Shown: piece by piece, positions 35,997-45,496 of the stretch
Numbering within the stretch: the first letter of the stretch is position 1
How the letters are laid out: each line of letters opens with the position of its first letter
Source: Oligosphaera ethanolica
Lineage (GTDB): Bacteria > Verrucomicrobiota > Lentisphaeria > Oligosphaerales > Oligosphaeraceae
NCBI RefSeq assembly: GCF_030814695.1
Contig: NZ_JAUSVL010000001.1
Span: 3,880,227 to 3,944,226, forward strand
Length of the DNA stretch: 64,000 nucleotides
Direction of reading: 5' to 3'
The notes under the pieces: model-generated
Told to the model about the DNA's origin: nothing
What the model saw: only the letters and a program-made list of their open reading frames with translations
The model's database searches: none
Translations under genes and position numbers: made by a program

Positions 35997-36425
35997 CTTT
36001 TGTTTTCAGCGCCAAAGGCGCGCCCTAAGACAGCCCAGGGCGCGCCGCCCTGGGTAGAGCCTCCACCCCAAAAGAGCCCTGTAAGGGCGACCTAAAAAAC
36101 TCTGCGGATGGGCAAGGTACATAGCGGGGAAAACGCTGTGAGGTTCCATTGCCTCTTTGGCCCCGGTCAGCTTCGCCGACCGGGGCCAAAGAGGCCGAGG
36201 AACACGACCTGGGTTGGCGCCTTACCCAGGGCGGCGCGCGCTTTCAGCGCTGCTTGCCCTGGGCTATCATGTTTCGCGCTTTCAGCGCTTCTGCCGCTTC
36301 GCGGCGATGAAATGCCACGATGACATAAGTTTTTTGCAGAAGCAACAAGCACCATAAAGTTTATGTGAAGGTCCCTGATCCAGTCGTCTCCAAGGATCAG
36401 CAATAATCAATGACTGACCGATTTC
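35997..36425 (+). repeat. Family A hairpin-rich repeat
   Basis: It starts TTTTGTTTTCAGCGCC as at 14477 and 15500. It contains a perfect 18-bp stem at 36151-36195 and ends near 36411 with AATCAATGACTGACCGATT, the terminus used by other elements here. Bases 35828-35996 contain only GC-rich short palindromes. Confidence 0.85.
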
Positions 36426-36560
36426 TATTGCCTAGCGCATTCCCGTGCCGGGCGATGCCGGATGGCCGTCGTGGCATTATGTTATGTCTTTTCCCCAAGG
36501 TCGTTGACGTGCGACCTCTGCGGATAAATCTTCAGTTATAGCCCAAGGACGGACCTAAGC

Positions 36561-37943
36561 ATGAGTGCATCGGAGTATGTGAGTACGCGCGGCGGTGTCG
36601 CGAGAGTGAATTTTGCTGACGCGGTGATGATGGGCCTGGCTGATGACGGCGGACTGTTGTTGCCGGCGGCGATTCCCGATATGCGCGCGCAGCTGGCCAG
36701 CTGGCGTTCGCTCAGCTACAGCGACCTGGCCTACGCGGTAATGAGTCCCTTCGTGGGCGACGCCATTCCCGCAGCGGCGCTGAAAGACATCATTTGCCGG
36801 AGTTACGCGACTTTTGCCACGCCGGCGGTGGTGCCAGTGCGGCGCTGTGGCCGCGTGCATATCGCCGAGCTATTTCACGGACCGACGCTGGCGTTCAAGG
36901 ACGTTGCCCTGCAGTTCCTCGGCAATGTCTTTGAGCATCTGCTGACGCAGCGCGGCGGCAAGCTCAATATTCTCGGCGCCACCAGCGGCGACACCGGCAG
37001 TGCGGCCATCCACGGCGTGCGCGGCAAAGCCGGCGTGGACATCTTCATCATGTTCCCCGATGGCCGCGTCAGCCCGTTGCAGGAACGGCAGATGACGACC
37101 GTGCCGGACGCCAATGTCCACTGCATCGCCATCAAAGGCACCTTTGATGACGGTCAGCGCGTGCTGAAAGAGGTCTTCAACGACCTCGGTTTCAAGCGCG
37201 ACTATCAGCTGGGCGCGGTCAATTCGGTGAACTGGGCGCGGGTGCTGGCGCAGGTCGTCTATTATTTCTGGTCGGCTTTCCGGGTGCAGGAAGCCACGGG
37301 CGCGGCGACGGTGCAGGTGTCGGTGCCTACTGGCAATTTCGGCGACATCTTTGCTGGCTACATCGCCGTGCGCATGGGCGCGCCCATCCGCCGGCTGGTG
37401 CTGGCCACCAATGAAAATGACATCCTCAGCCGTTTTTTCCGTAGTGGCGAGTACAGCCAGGGCGCGGTCTGCCCGACGCTCAGTCCCAGCATGGACATAC
37501 AGGTCGCCAGTAATTTCGAACGCTATCTCTATTATCGCGTTGGCGAAAACAGCGATAGGGTGCGCGAGCTCATGGCGGCCTTTGCCCGGGACAAGAAGAT
37601 CGTCATCACGGACGGCGGCGACTCGCTTTTTGCTGCCGGTCGCGGCGACACGGCCATGACCATCGAGACCATCCGGCGCTACTATGCCGCGGAGAAATAC
37701 ATCCTTGATCCGCATACGGCCGTGGGCGTGGCCGTCGCCGAGCAGTATCTCGGCGATGACGCGCCAATGATCTGTCTGGCGACCGCCCATCCCGCCAAAT
37801 TCTCCGCGGCGATTGAGCAGGCGCTGGGCAGCGATCTGGCCAAGCACCCGGCGTTGGAGGCCCTGAAGGACCTGCCCGTGCGGCGAGTGCTGCTCGAACC
37901 CGATAAACGCGTCATCGAGGACTACGTCAAAGCCACGGTGTAA
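36561..37943 (+). CDS. thrC: Threonine synthase
   Basis: A PLP enzyme that converts O-phosphohomoserine to threonine. The 460-residue protein matches the long bacterial/yeast-type ThrC: VSTRGGVARVNFADAVMMGL at the start, then the PLP lysine K113 in HGPTLAFKDVALQFLGN. GATSGDTGSAAIHGVRGK follows near 140, then VPTGNFGDIFAGYIA near 255, which binds the cofactor phosphate. AAGGA lies about 12 bases upstream. It stands alone; hom and thrB are not in the window. Confidence 0.95.
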   Translation: MSASEYVSTRGGVARVNFADAVMMGLADDGGLLLPAAIPDMRAQLASWRSLSYSDLAYAVMSPFVGDAIPAAALKDIICRSYATFATPAVVPVRRCGRVHIAELFHGPTLAFKDVALQFLGNVFEHLLTQRGGKLNILGATSGDTGSAAIHGVRGKAGVDIFIMFPDGRVSPLQERQMTTVPDANVHCIAIKGTFDDGQRVLKEVFNDLGFKRDYQLGAVNSVNWARVLAQVVYYFWSAFRVQEATGAATVQVSVPTGNFGDIFAGYIAVRMGAPIRRLVLATNENDILSRFFRSGEYSQGAVCPTLSPSMDIQVASNFERYLYYRVGENSDRVRELMAAFARDKKIVITDGGDSLFAAGRGDTAMTIETIRRYYAAEKYILDPHTAVGVAVAEQYLGDDAPMICLATAHPAKFSAAIEQALGSDLAKHPALEALKDLPVRRVLLEPDKRVIEDYVKATV

Positions 37944-37947
37944 AAAT

Positions 37948-38060
37948 CAGTTTTTCCCGCAGATGTCGCAGAATGACGCAGATTGCTTTTGTGGTGGCCT
38001 GCCTTGCCGGAGCGCGGTAAGGCATGTCGCCGGTTGAAAGACGCGAAGGTTGTTTTTCAC
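37948..38060 (+). repeat. Diverged single copy of repeat D
   Basis: It has CCGCAGATGTCGCAG, GACGCAGATTGC, then TTGCCGGAGCGCGGTAAGGC and AAAGACGCGAAGG. It lies between thrC and the DUF2157 gene. Confidence 0.75.
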
Positions 38061-38079
38061 ACGCAAGGAGGCCGTCGTC

Positions 38080-39417
38080 ATGAAGGACCGCGATCGCAAT
38101 CGCTGGCTGCATGAGCAGCTGGTCGGCTGGGAACGGGAGGGTATTGTGCAGAGCGACCAGGCGGCGGCTCTGCGGGGCCGCTATCCGCTTGGCGCGGACG
38201 ACAGCCGTTTCGGGGTGATGCTGTTTGGCGGCATCGGTGCCGTGGTGGTTGGCCTCGGCGTCATTCTGATGTTTGCCTACAACTGGTCGGAGATGACGAA
38301 GATCAGCAAGCTGGTCGTGATTTTCGGTGCGTTGCTGGCGGCACACAGCACGGGCTACCTGCTGCGCTACCGGTGGTTGCGGCCAATCTTGGGCGATGTG
38401 TTCGGTCTGCTCGGGACGATGTTCTTTGGTGCGGCGATTTTTTTAATTGCACAGATTTATCACATATCGTCGCATTATCCCAACGCCTTTTGGTACTGGG
38501 GACTGGGGGCGATGGCAATGGCCTGGGCTGTGCCGTCGCTGGCGCAGGGCCTGCTGGCCAATGCGGTGCTGACCATCTGGGCCGGAATGGAACTCTGTGG
38601 TTTTCATGAGCCGATGCTGTTGCGGCCCCTGGCCGTGATGATCGCGTCGGGGGCGTTGGCCTGGTATCTGCGTTCGGAAGTCCTCACGCTGGTTTCCGGC
38701 GTCAGTGCTTATTTCATCTTCTGCTTTTTCGGCACCCATTTTGCCGGCGAGCTCTTTCCTTACGCTGTTCTGCTCACAGGCGGGCTTTATGCAGCCAAAG
38801 CCGAAGGGCTGGCGCTGCATGGCAACGCGGTTTTTCCGGCCGCCGGGCCGGTACTCAGCAAGCTGGCTGTCGCCGGCATGCTCTTTGCGAGCTTCCTGCT
38901 GGGCTTCGACGTTTTTCATGAGAAACACGTTTATCTGAACCTGCGTGATTGGGGAGGCACGGCTGAATATGTCTGGTGGGCCCTGGCTGTGGTTTCATTG
39001 GTGGCGTTGCTGGGCGTTATGGCCTGGGGCCAACGCCGTGGTCGTGGCAGCTGGCGGCGACTGTTATGGCCCTTGTTGGCCGTGTTGGCGGCCACGACAA
39101 GCCTGCTCATCGGTCGTTTAGACCTGGGTGGTGACGGTGTGGCGACGGCAAAGTCCCTGGTATTTCATGCCCTCTACGTCATGCCCGTGCTATTGGTCCT
39201 CTGGACGTCCTGCGACAACGGCGATGCTCGGCAGGTCCTCATCTTCGCTGCGCTGCTGGCGGTGTGGATATTTGCTCGCTACTGCGACTGGTTCGAGAGC
39301 CTCTTCACTCGCGGGGTGGCTTTTGTACTCTTCGGCGCGCTGCTGTTTTGTCTGTCCATCCGCTACCAACGCCGCCGAAAGGCGTTGGCTGCAGGAGGAG
39401 GGCTGGAGCATGCGTAA
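38080..39417 (+). CDS. DUF2157 polytopic membrane protein
   Basis: ATG 38080 is chosen because AAGGAG lies 9 bases upstream. The 445-residue protein starts with a cytoplasmic helical segment (WLHEQLVGWEREGIVQSDQA), followed by about 12 hydrophobic helices. The first is FGVMLFGGIGAVVVGLGVIL near 47. This fits DUF2157, which has no known activity. Its end overlaps the next gene by 8 bases, so the two are translationally coupled, as DUF2157 and GDYxxLxY genes often are. Confidence 0.85.
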   Translation: MKDRDRNRWLHEQLVGWEREGIVQSDQAAALRGRYPLGADDSRFGVMLFGGIGAVVVGLGVILMFAYNWSEMTKISKLVVIFGALLAAHSTGYLLRYRWLRPILGDVFGLLGTMFFGAAIFLIAQIYHISSHYPNAFWYWGLGAMAMAWAVPSLAQGLLANAVLTIWAGMELCGFHEPMLLRPLAVMIASGALAWYLRSEVLTLVSGVSAYFIFCFFGTHFAGELFPYAVLLTGGLYAAKAEGLALHGNAVFPAAGPVLSKLAVAGMLFASFLLGFDVFHEKHVYLNLRDWGGTAEYVWWALAVVSLVALLGVMAWGQRRGRGSWRRLLWPLLAVLAATTSLLIGRLDLGGDGVATAKSLVFHALYVMPVLLVLWTSCDNGDARQVLIFAALLAVWIFARYCDWFESLFTRGVAFVLFGALLFCLSIRYQRRRKALAAGGGLEHA

Positions 39418-40468
39418 TATAATTGTTGCAGCACTTATTCTGGCGCAGGTCGCCCTGTTGTTGGTGATGGCCATCGGCCGGGAGACGATTGTCCGCCATG
39501 GTGAACGCGTGTGGCTGAGAACGAGTCCGGTGGACCCGCGCGATATATTTCGTGGCGACTATGTCCGCCTCAATTATGACATCAGTAGACTTCCCAAGGC
39601 GTTGTGGGGCGACGCGGTGGCCACGTCGGTTCAGGACAAGGCCAATCGCACCCGCTACTTGCGCGAAAAGACGCTGTATGTGAGCTTGGAACGCGGCCCG
39701 AAGGACGTGGCCACAGCGATCAAGGCGGATCTGACGCCGCCAGCGCGCGGACTCTTCATCCGCGGCGCGTTCCAGCCTGGCCGTGGGTGGCGTTTGGGGG
39801 ACAAGGTGCCGACTTTCCTGAATGACCTCCGCTATGGTATTGAGTCCTATTTTGTCGAGCAGGGGAGCGGTCTGGAACTGGAACGTGGCCGTCCGGAAGG
39901 AATCAATGGGACCTTGCGCGTGCCGCTGGATATCGAAGTGGCCATCAGCAAACGCGGTGAGGCGGTGATCCTGCGGCATCGCTGGGCCGAAGCATTGGTG
40001 ATAGGACATGAGATGTCAACGGTCAAGGCAGCTGGCGAGAACAGCGAATACCGACTGCTGTCATTGCAGGTCTATCGTTCGCCGGCTGCTGACGAGACGG
40101 CGTTGCTGCTGCCCGATGACCTCCGGACACTCTCGCTCGCTTGCGGCCAGCAGCGCATCGCGATCTGTCCAGACGCGGGTAAAGATGCCGCAGAACGGCC
40201 GTTCACCCAAGATGACGTGCGCGTTATTCCGCCTCTGCAGGAGTACAAGGACATCGTAAAAATCCCCGTGGCGCGTTACCATAGCGGCCAGTGGCTCAGC
40301 GCCGACGGCAGCCGCGTGCTTGGCCATAGCGAGCACGAATGGCAGATCGCCATTGTCTATGATCCGCCCGCCGTGCCACTTGGACTGCCCGCCGAGCTGC
40401 TGCCCGGGCTGTATCGGCGACGGCTGCTCAGCGATAACGCATGGTGGATAGACCTCGACGCCAACTAA
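39410..40468 (+). CDS. GDYxxLxY-domain membrane-anchored protein
   Basis: ATG 39410 overlaps the end of the DUF2157 gene, and GGAGGAG lies within 13 bases upstream. The 352-residue protein has one N-terminal membrane segment (IIVAALILAQVALLLVMAIG). A duplicated domain follows: first copy with RDIFRGDYVRLNYDI (residues 44-58) and FIRGAF near 117, second half more diverged (QDDVRVIPPLQEYKDI near 263). GDYVRLNY is the family signature. Probably works with the DUF2157 partner in the cell envelope; molecular role unknown. Confidence 0.85.
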   Translation: MRNIIVAALILAQVALLLVMAIGRETIVRHGERVWLRTSPVDPRDIFRGDYVRLNYDISRLPKALWGDAVATSVQDKANRTRYLREKTLYVSLERGPKDVATAIKADLTPPARGLFIRGAFQPGRGWRLGDKVPTFLNDLRYGIESYFVEQGSGLELERGRPEGINGTLRVPLDIEVAISKRGEAVILRHRWAEALVIGHEMSTVKAAGENSEYRLLSLQVYRSPAADETALLLPDDLRTLSLACGQQRIAICPDAGKDAAERPFTQDDVRVIPPLQEYKDIVKIPVARYHSGQWLSADGSRVLGHSEHEWQIAIVYDPPAVPLGLPAELLPGLYRRRLLSDNAWWIDLDAN

Positions 40469-40484
40469 AGTACGCCGGGCGGTT

Positions 40485-40640
40485 TTTTTATCCGCAGATT
40501 GCGTAGATTGGCGCAGAATATGGCGGCCAGCCACGCCGCCGGGTGGAAGGCGCGAATGCTTTTTCCTCACGCGAAGGCGCGAAGGCGCGAAGAAGAATGG
40601 CGGCCTTCCTTGCCGCTGCGCGGCCAGCCACGCCGCCGGT
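40485..40640 (+). repeat. Diverged copy of repeat D
   Basis: It starts TTTTTTATCCGCAGATTGCG, contains GCCACGCCGCCGGGTGGAAG twice in part, and has GCGAAGGCGCGAAGGCGCGA. Confidence 0.85.
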
Positions 40641-40680
40641 AAAAAGTCGCGAGAGACGGCAGGGGGAGCGGCTAAAATAA

Positions 40681-40708
40681 GTAGCCGCACGGCATGCCGT
40701 GCGGCTAC
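40681..40708 (-). terminator. Perfect palindrome after the pseudopilin at 40748
   Basis: A 28-bp palindrome (GTAGCCGCACGGCA and its complement) is followed on the minus strand by TTATTTT. It lies 39 bp past the gene's stop. An almost identical hairpin follows the next pseudopilin. Confidence 0.65.
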
Positions 40709-40747
40709 GAGGAGCGCTATGCGAGAACTGTGCGGTTACGGAGCCGT

Positions 40748-41431
40748 TTATGGCACGGTGCTGGTTGGGTTGAGGATGACCTTTTTGCTCAGGCCTAGGA
40801 GGCGGACCATTTCGACATGGCCGTCAACGAAGAGGACATTGACTTGTTCGTTGTGCGACCAGTCAATGCGCTTGCCAACGGTGGTGATAATTGGATCAAG
40901 GACGCCTAGGGAGTAGGCCAGGACGTGGAAGCCTTCGGATGCCACCATGCACAGGGTGGGGGAAGGAATATTTGACAGGTGGTACTTGCGGTTGTTGGTG
41001 TAGCCGAACATGGGCTCACTATGAATGACGCTGCTGCCGTAGGTGGTTAGCTCGGTGTGGCCGTCGAAATTTTTGAAGTTCCAGAAGTCGTAGGTTTTGG
41101 GTGTTGGGTCGCTGGGGCAGATGAAGCTTTTGTAATTGCCGCCGATGTAATCCCAGAACAGCACCTGTGGTGGCTTGTTGAGGGTGTTTGAGCCGGTGAA
41201 GCCACCGGCCCAGTCAGCGGGGAGTGAAAAGCATGATGGCATGTGACCATCGGCGTCATCGACATACATGGTGAAGGCGGTGCCGATCTGCTTAAAGTTG
41301 CTGGTGCAGGAGATGGCCCGGGCCTTTTCCCGCGCTTTGGCCAGTGCCGGCAGGAGCATGGCTGCAAGGATAGCGATAATCGCAATGACGACCAGGAGTT
41401 CAATCAAGGTGAACAGGTTTCTGCTTTTCAT
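40748..41431 (-). CDS. Pseudopilin-like protein with H-X9-DG motif (copy 1)
   Basis: ATG 41431 gives [20 protein letters not shown], a class III prepilin leader with hydrophobic helix. The frame extends 20 codons upstream but these lack that sense. The 227-residue protein ends with the H-X9-DG signature (H in [18 protein letters not shown]), known from PVC-group pseudopilins. It is highly similar along its whole length to the gene at 41636, so the pair is a recent tandem duplication. Such proteins are abundant in Lentisphaerota; their substrate or pilus is unknown. Confidence 0.88.
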   Translation of the reverse strand: MKSRNLFTLIELLVVIAIIAILAAMLLPALAKAREKARAISCTSNFKQIGTAFTMYVDDADGHMPSCFSLPADWAGGFTGSNTLNKPPQVLFWDYIGGNYKSFICPSDPTPKTYDFWNFKNFDGHTELTTYGSSVIHSEPMFGYTNNRKYHLSNIPSPTLCMVASEGFHVLAYSLGVLDPIITTVGKRIDWSHNEQVNVLFVDGHVEMVRLLGLSKKVILNPTSTVP

Positions 41432-41556
41432 TTGCGCCTCGCTTGTTTGAGAATTGGATGTCATGGAAGCCATGCAAACACGTGACGCCATAATTATACA
41501 AAAAGGCGTGAGAAAAACAAGGGGCGGGCGAAAATTGGGGGCACGGGAAAAATAAA

Positions 41557-41582
41557 TAGCCGCACAGCATGCCGTGCGGCTA
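41557..41582 (-). terminator. Near-palindrome after the pseudopilin at 41636
   Basis: TAGCCGCACAGCATGCCGTG and its complement with one mismatch; followed on the minus strand by TTATTTTT. It matches the hairpin at 40681. Confidence 0.6.
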
Positions 41583-41635
41583 CGAGGTGGTGGCGGTTTA
41601 TGGCGGTTGGGGGGAGGTCGGGTGGCTGAAGCGGC

Positions 41636-42322
41636 TTATGGCACGGAATTGGTGGGGTGGAGGATGACCTTTTTGCTGATGCCGAGGAGGCGGACCATTT
41701 CCACATGGCCGTCAACGAAGAGCACATTGACCTGCTCGTTGTGCGACCAGTCGATGCGCTTGCCGGTGGTGGTGGCTATGGGGTCTAGGACGCCGAGGGT
41801 GTAGGCGCCGACGTGGAAGCCCTCGGAAGCCACCATGCACAGGGTTGGCGACGGGGTGCTGGACAGGTGGTATTTGCGGTTGTTGGTCCAGGCAAACATC
41901 GGTTCGTTATGGATGACGCTGCTGCCGTTGGTGCTTAATTCGGTGTGGCCGTCAAAATTGCGGAATTCCCAAAAGTCGTAGGTTTTGGGTGTGGGGTCGC
42001 TGGGGCAGATAAAGCTCTTGTAGTTGCCGCCGATATAGTCCCAGAACAGGATTTGCGGTGGTTTGTTCATTGACGGCGAGCCGGTGCGGGGCGCGCCGGC
42101 CCAGTCGTTGGGCATGGCGAAGCATGATGGCATACTGCCGTCGGCGTCATCGACATACATGGTGAAGGCGGTGCCGATCTGCTTGAAGTTGCTGGTGCAG
42201 GAGATGGCCCGGGCCTTTTCGCGCGCTTTGGCCAGTGCGGGGAGGAGCATCGCTGCAAGGATAGCGATAATGGCAATCACGACCAGGAGCTCAATCAAGG
42301 TGAAATACACGGTTTTTTTCAT
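41636..42322 (-). CDS. Pseudopilin-like protein with H-X9-DG motif (copy 2)
   Basis: The 228-residue protein starts [20 protein letters not shown]. It shares long identical blocks with copy 1 ([34 protein letters not shown]) and the same [18 protein letters not shown] signature. Differences concentrate at residues 60-75 (loop after [10 protein letters not shown]) and at both ends. Promoter and terminator hairpin seem to have been duplicated with the gene. Confidence 0.88.
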   Translation of the reverse strand: MKKTVYFTLIELLVVIAIIAILAAMLLPALAKAREKARAISCTSNFKQIGTAFTMYVDDADGSMPSCFAMPNDWAGAPRTGSPSMNKPPQILFWDYIGGNYKSFICPSDPTPKTYDFWEFRNFDGHTELSTNGSSVIHNEPMFAWTNNRKYHLSSTPSPTLCMVASEGFHVGAYTLGVLDPIATTTGKRIDWSHNEQVNVLFVDGHVEMVRLLGISKKVILHPTNSVP

Positions 42323-42563
42323 CTGTGCCTCAATATGGGTGTTTCGTGGTGGGACGGATGGGGTGGATACGAGGTTGTATAAGTATACGAAAAAACATCG
42401 GGGAAAACAAGAGTAAATAGCGAAAAACTGTCAGAATTCTGCAATCTTGGCGCTGGCATGCGAGTTGTGCGGCGTTTTTGGGTGAGGGAATAGTGCCGCG
42501 CCAGAGCAGACGCTCGTTGCCGGGGCTGGTTTTTCGAGGACGCGTCGCGGTCGGCCGGTTAGA

Positions 42564-44030
42564 TCAGCGCAGGTGCTCGAGTCGCGACTCGCCTTTTGGG
42601 GGGATGACGCAGCGCCAGAGTTGCCAGTTACCGGGCCACTGTTTTTCGAGGAATAGCCATGGCCGGCCATTGGCATGGAGGTCTGCTAGCAGCGAGTGGG
42701 CGAGGGGGTAGAAATAACCGTCGGGGGGCGGCACGAGAATGTGTAGCTGTTCGTCTTTGGCCTGGTCGAGGAAAGCTTGTTCCTGGTAATCCAGGCGGGC
42801 GATGAAGCGTTTTTCGGCGGGGTCCGAATAGAGCGCCGGTAGTCGCAGGCCGTAGAGGGCGGTGCGTGAGTCGGGCCAGAACTGATCAATGTAGGCGAGG
42901 ATCTCTTCGCGCGCTGGCGCGCTGTCGGCGCGCGTGTCTGGTGGGAATGCCTGCTTGCTGTGGATGGCATAGACGGCGCAGCAGGCCGCCGCCATGATGG
43001 CGCAGCCGCGCGGCACGCGGTGTCCGAAGCCGGCGATGGCTACCAACGTGAAGACCGCCAGCGCCGCGACGGCGCTCAATGGCAGCAATGATGCCGGGTT
43101 CGCGCCGAGCGCCGCCGAGATCACGCTGGCCGCCGGTAGGATGAACAGCGTCGGCAATAGACAACGGGCGATGACCCGCAGGTCGGATTTTAGCACGAGT
43201 ATGAGCATGGGCGCCAGGCAGAAGAGCAGGAGTGGAATGGCGCTGTCAAGGTGTTGTTGGAGTTGCTCGGGGCGGACATTGTCCGCCCGCAGCCAGAGAT
43301 CGCGCAGGCCGAAGAGCATGTCGTCCATTACCAGCCAGTTCCAGAGGAGCCACAGGGCGATGCAGTAGAGGATGGGCGCCCAGAGCAATGGGGCGATGCC
43401 GTCGCGTGCGCTGCTGTCCATGGACGTCGTACTGCGGCGCTGCTCGGCGCTGAGGACGGCGACGACGACCAGGCCGGTGATGAGTGGCCCGGGTCCGCAG
43501 AAGGCCAGGAAGCCGCCGTTGACGCCGGCGAGGACGAGGTCGCGCAGGCCTTTGTTGGCGTGCCAGCAGACGAGGTGGAAGAACATTGCGGCGAAAGGCA
43601 CGGCGGCGATCCAGCCGGGATCAAGGGTGAGGGCGGCGTTGCGCAGCTGGGGGAGGGCAAAGAGCAGCAGCGGCGGGATGAGTGCTGTGAACCAGCTGTG
43701 CTGATAGTAGGCCGCGCGGACGAAGTAGCAGAGGGTCCAGGCTAGTACGATGGCCTGCAGGAGTCGGACGCCGTCAAGACGGGCGAAGCTGCCGATGACC
43801 GTGCTGATGAGCAGGGCCAAGCTGGGCAGTACGGGGTAGTCGATGCTGCCGATGAGGGCCTGGCGGCCCCAGTTGTTGCTGGCCAGCAGGGCGTCGACGA
43901 TGCTCTGGTGCACGGTCAGTGCCGTTGATGGCCGCATGGGCAGGTGATAGATGACGAGCGCAAAGACGGCAAAGAGCGCCAGAGCGGCTTTGCTGTTCAG
44001 CTGTTGCGGGGTGCTTTGTGGTGAATCCAT
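42564..44030 (-). CDS. Polytopic membrane protein of unknown function
   Basis: The 488-residue protein has 9-11 hydrophobic segments between residues 13 and about 350 (ALALFAVFALVIYHLPM, FTALIPPLLLFALPQL, LITGLVVVAVLSA). A C-terminal soluble domain of about 130 residues follows. The shape recalls GT-C type glycosyltransferases or O-antigen-ligase-like proteins, but I see no diagnostic Asp-rich first loop. It follows the GT2 gene by 28 bases on the same strand, so a shared role in glycan synthesis or export is likely by context only. Confidence 0.6.
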   Translation of the reverse strand: MDSPQSTPQQLNSKAALALFAVFALVIYHLPMRPSTALTVHQSIVDALLASNNWGRQALIGSIDYPVLPSLALLISTVIGSFARLDGVRLLQAIVLAWTLCYFVRAAYYQHSWFTALIPPLLLFALPQLRNAALTLDPGWIAAVPFAAMFFHLVCWHANKGLRDLVLAGVNGGFLAFCGPGPLITGLVVVAVLSAEQRRSTTSMDSSARDGIAPLLWAPILYCIALWLLWNWLVMDDMLFGLRDLWLRADNVRPEQLQQHLDSAIPLLLFCLAPMLILVLKSDLRVIARCLLPTLFILPAASVISAALGANPASLLPLSAVAALAVFTLVAIAGFGHRVPRGCAIMAAACCAVYAIHSKQAFPPDTRADSAPAREEILAYIDQFWPDSRTALYGLRLPALYSDPAEKRFIARLDYQEQAFLDQAKDEQLHILVPPPDGYFYPLAHSLLADLHANGRPWLFLEKQWPGNWQLWRCVIPPKGESRLEHLR

Positions 44031-44058
44031 GGCGGTGTTTTCCGGCGCGGGCCTGGCG

Positions 44059-45486
44059 TCAGGTGACGCTGGTGTTGGCGAAGTGCTTGGTTTTTTCCCA
44101 ATGGTGCGGTTTGGTGATGAGCTGTAGGAAGCCCTTCCAGGCGCCGAGGCTCATCATCAGCCAGTACGCCGGCATGATCAGGCCGTATTTGGCCAGATGG
44201 CCGACATTTTGCCGGACGCAGGCGATGGCGCTGGTGTAGGCGAAAATGAAATTGCCCGCGAAGAGGCAGAACGCGCCCATGGCGAAGACCAGTGGCGGGA
44301 AATACTGGTCGATGCCGGCTGGGCGCACAAAGAGCCACAGGATGGTCATCAACCAGTAGAAGGGATTGATGAGCTGGCTGACGAAGGTGCCGCCGATGAG
44401 CAGGTGGAACTGCACGCTGTTCCAGAAGCCCAGTTTGCGATGCAGGCCGACGAAGTCCCGCGTGTGGATCAGGTAGGTTTGGATGTAGCCCTTGACCCAG
44501 CGCGAGCGTTGCTTGACCCAGAAGGGCAGGCTCGGGCAGGCCTGCTCCCAGGTCTTGGAGTCCAGCACACGAGTGCGCCAACCGGCGGTGAAGAGGCGCA
44601 AGCCGAGATCGCAGTCTTCGGTGACATTGAATTCGTCCCAGCCGCCGACTTGGCGGAGTACGCTCATGCGGAAGTGGTTGGAGGTGCCACCGAGGGGAAT
44701 GGGCGCCTGCAGGCAGTCCAGCCCGGGCAGACAGAGACCGAACCAGGTCGCGTATTCGGCGGTGAAACAGCGGGTTAGCAGATTCCAGTCCCAGTTGTAA
44801 TAGGCCAGTTTGGCCTGGATGCAGGCGACATTCGGTGGGCAGCGCGAAAAGGCGACGACGGCCTTCTTGAGCTGGTCTTTCTCGGGCTGGTCTTCGGCGT
44901 CGTAGATGACCAGATAGTCGGCTTCGCCGGTTTCGATGGCGACATTGCAGGCTTTGGGCTTGGTGCGCGGGTAGGATTTGGGGATGGGCGTGATGACGAA
45001 GGGCGGCTGCAGGTTCATGCTTTTGGCGACGGGCATGGTCTCGTCGTCGTCTTCTTCGATGAGCAGGCGAATTTCGAGGCGGTCCTTCGGGTAGTCGAGC
45101 TTGCTGAGGGATTCGATGAGGCCGGGGAGGACTTCCGCTTCGTGGTACATGGGCAGGATGACCATGTAGCGCGGCCACTGTTTGCCGTTGGGCGGTTGCG
45201 CCATCTCATCCGGGCTGACCTGGATGTCTCGGGGCTTGCGCAGGGCCAAGTCGATGATCAGCATGCGATAGAGCGTCGACGCCAGGTAGAACACGGTCAG
45301 CGCGGTGTTGATGACCAGCAGTTCGTGGTGGATGGCGGTGAAGCCCCAGGCGATGAGCAGGACGATAGCGCCGGCAAGCGCCCATTTCTGCCAGCGGCAG
45401 AGGGTGAGTGTGGCTTGGGGAAAACCGCGCGGGCCGAGGGGATCGGTGCTGATGTGGGTGGTGAGATCGCAGATTTTGTCTGGCAT
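44059..45486 (-). CDS. Membrane glycosyltransferase family 2 (cellulose-synthase-like)
   Basis: ATG 45486 (MPDKICDLTTHISTD) lies 10 bases after the upstream gene's stop. The 475-residue protein has two membrane helices (about 28-70), the GT-A domain, and four to five C-terminal helices. Motifs are YDAEDQPEKDQL (near 194, donor binding), NVTEDCDLGLRLF (TED, near 288) and KQRSRWVKGYIQT (QxxRW, near 322). These define a processive-type GT2. No PilZ domain or BcsB partner is visible. Polymer unknown; product probably passes the inner membrane through this protein. Confidence 0.88.
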   Translation of the reverse strand: MPDKICDLTTHISTDPLGPRGFPQATLTLCRWQKWALAGAIVLLIAWGFTAIHHELLVINTALTVFYLASTLYRMLIIDLALRKPRDIQVSPDEMAQPPNGKQWPRYMVILPMYHEAEVLPGLIESLSKLDYPKDRLEIRLLIEEDDDETMPVAKSMNLQPPFVITPIPKSYPRTKPKACNVAIETGEADYLVIYDAEDQPEKDQLKKAVVAFSRCPPNVACIQAKLAYYNWDWNLLTRCFTAEYATWFGLCLPGLDCLQAPIPLGGTSNHFRMSVLRQVGGWDEFNVTEDCDLGLRLFTAGWRTRVLDSKTWEQACPSLPFWVKQRSRWVKGYIQTYLIHTRDFVGLHRKLGFWNSVQFHLLIGGTFVSQLINPFYWLMTILWLFVRPAGIDQYFPPLVFAMGAFCLFAGNFIFAYTSAIACVRQNVGHLAKYGLIMPAYWLMMSLGAWKGFLQLITKPHHWEKTKHFANTSVT

Positions 45487-45496
45487 GGCTGGTCGC

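Noticed and set aside
43997-45178. A 393-codon minus-strand frame overlapping the GT2 gene
   Set aside because: Same strand, different frame; Arg/Pro/His-rich with no motifs, while the GT2 frame carries TED and QxxRW.
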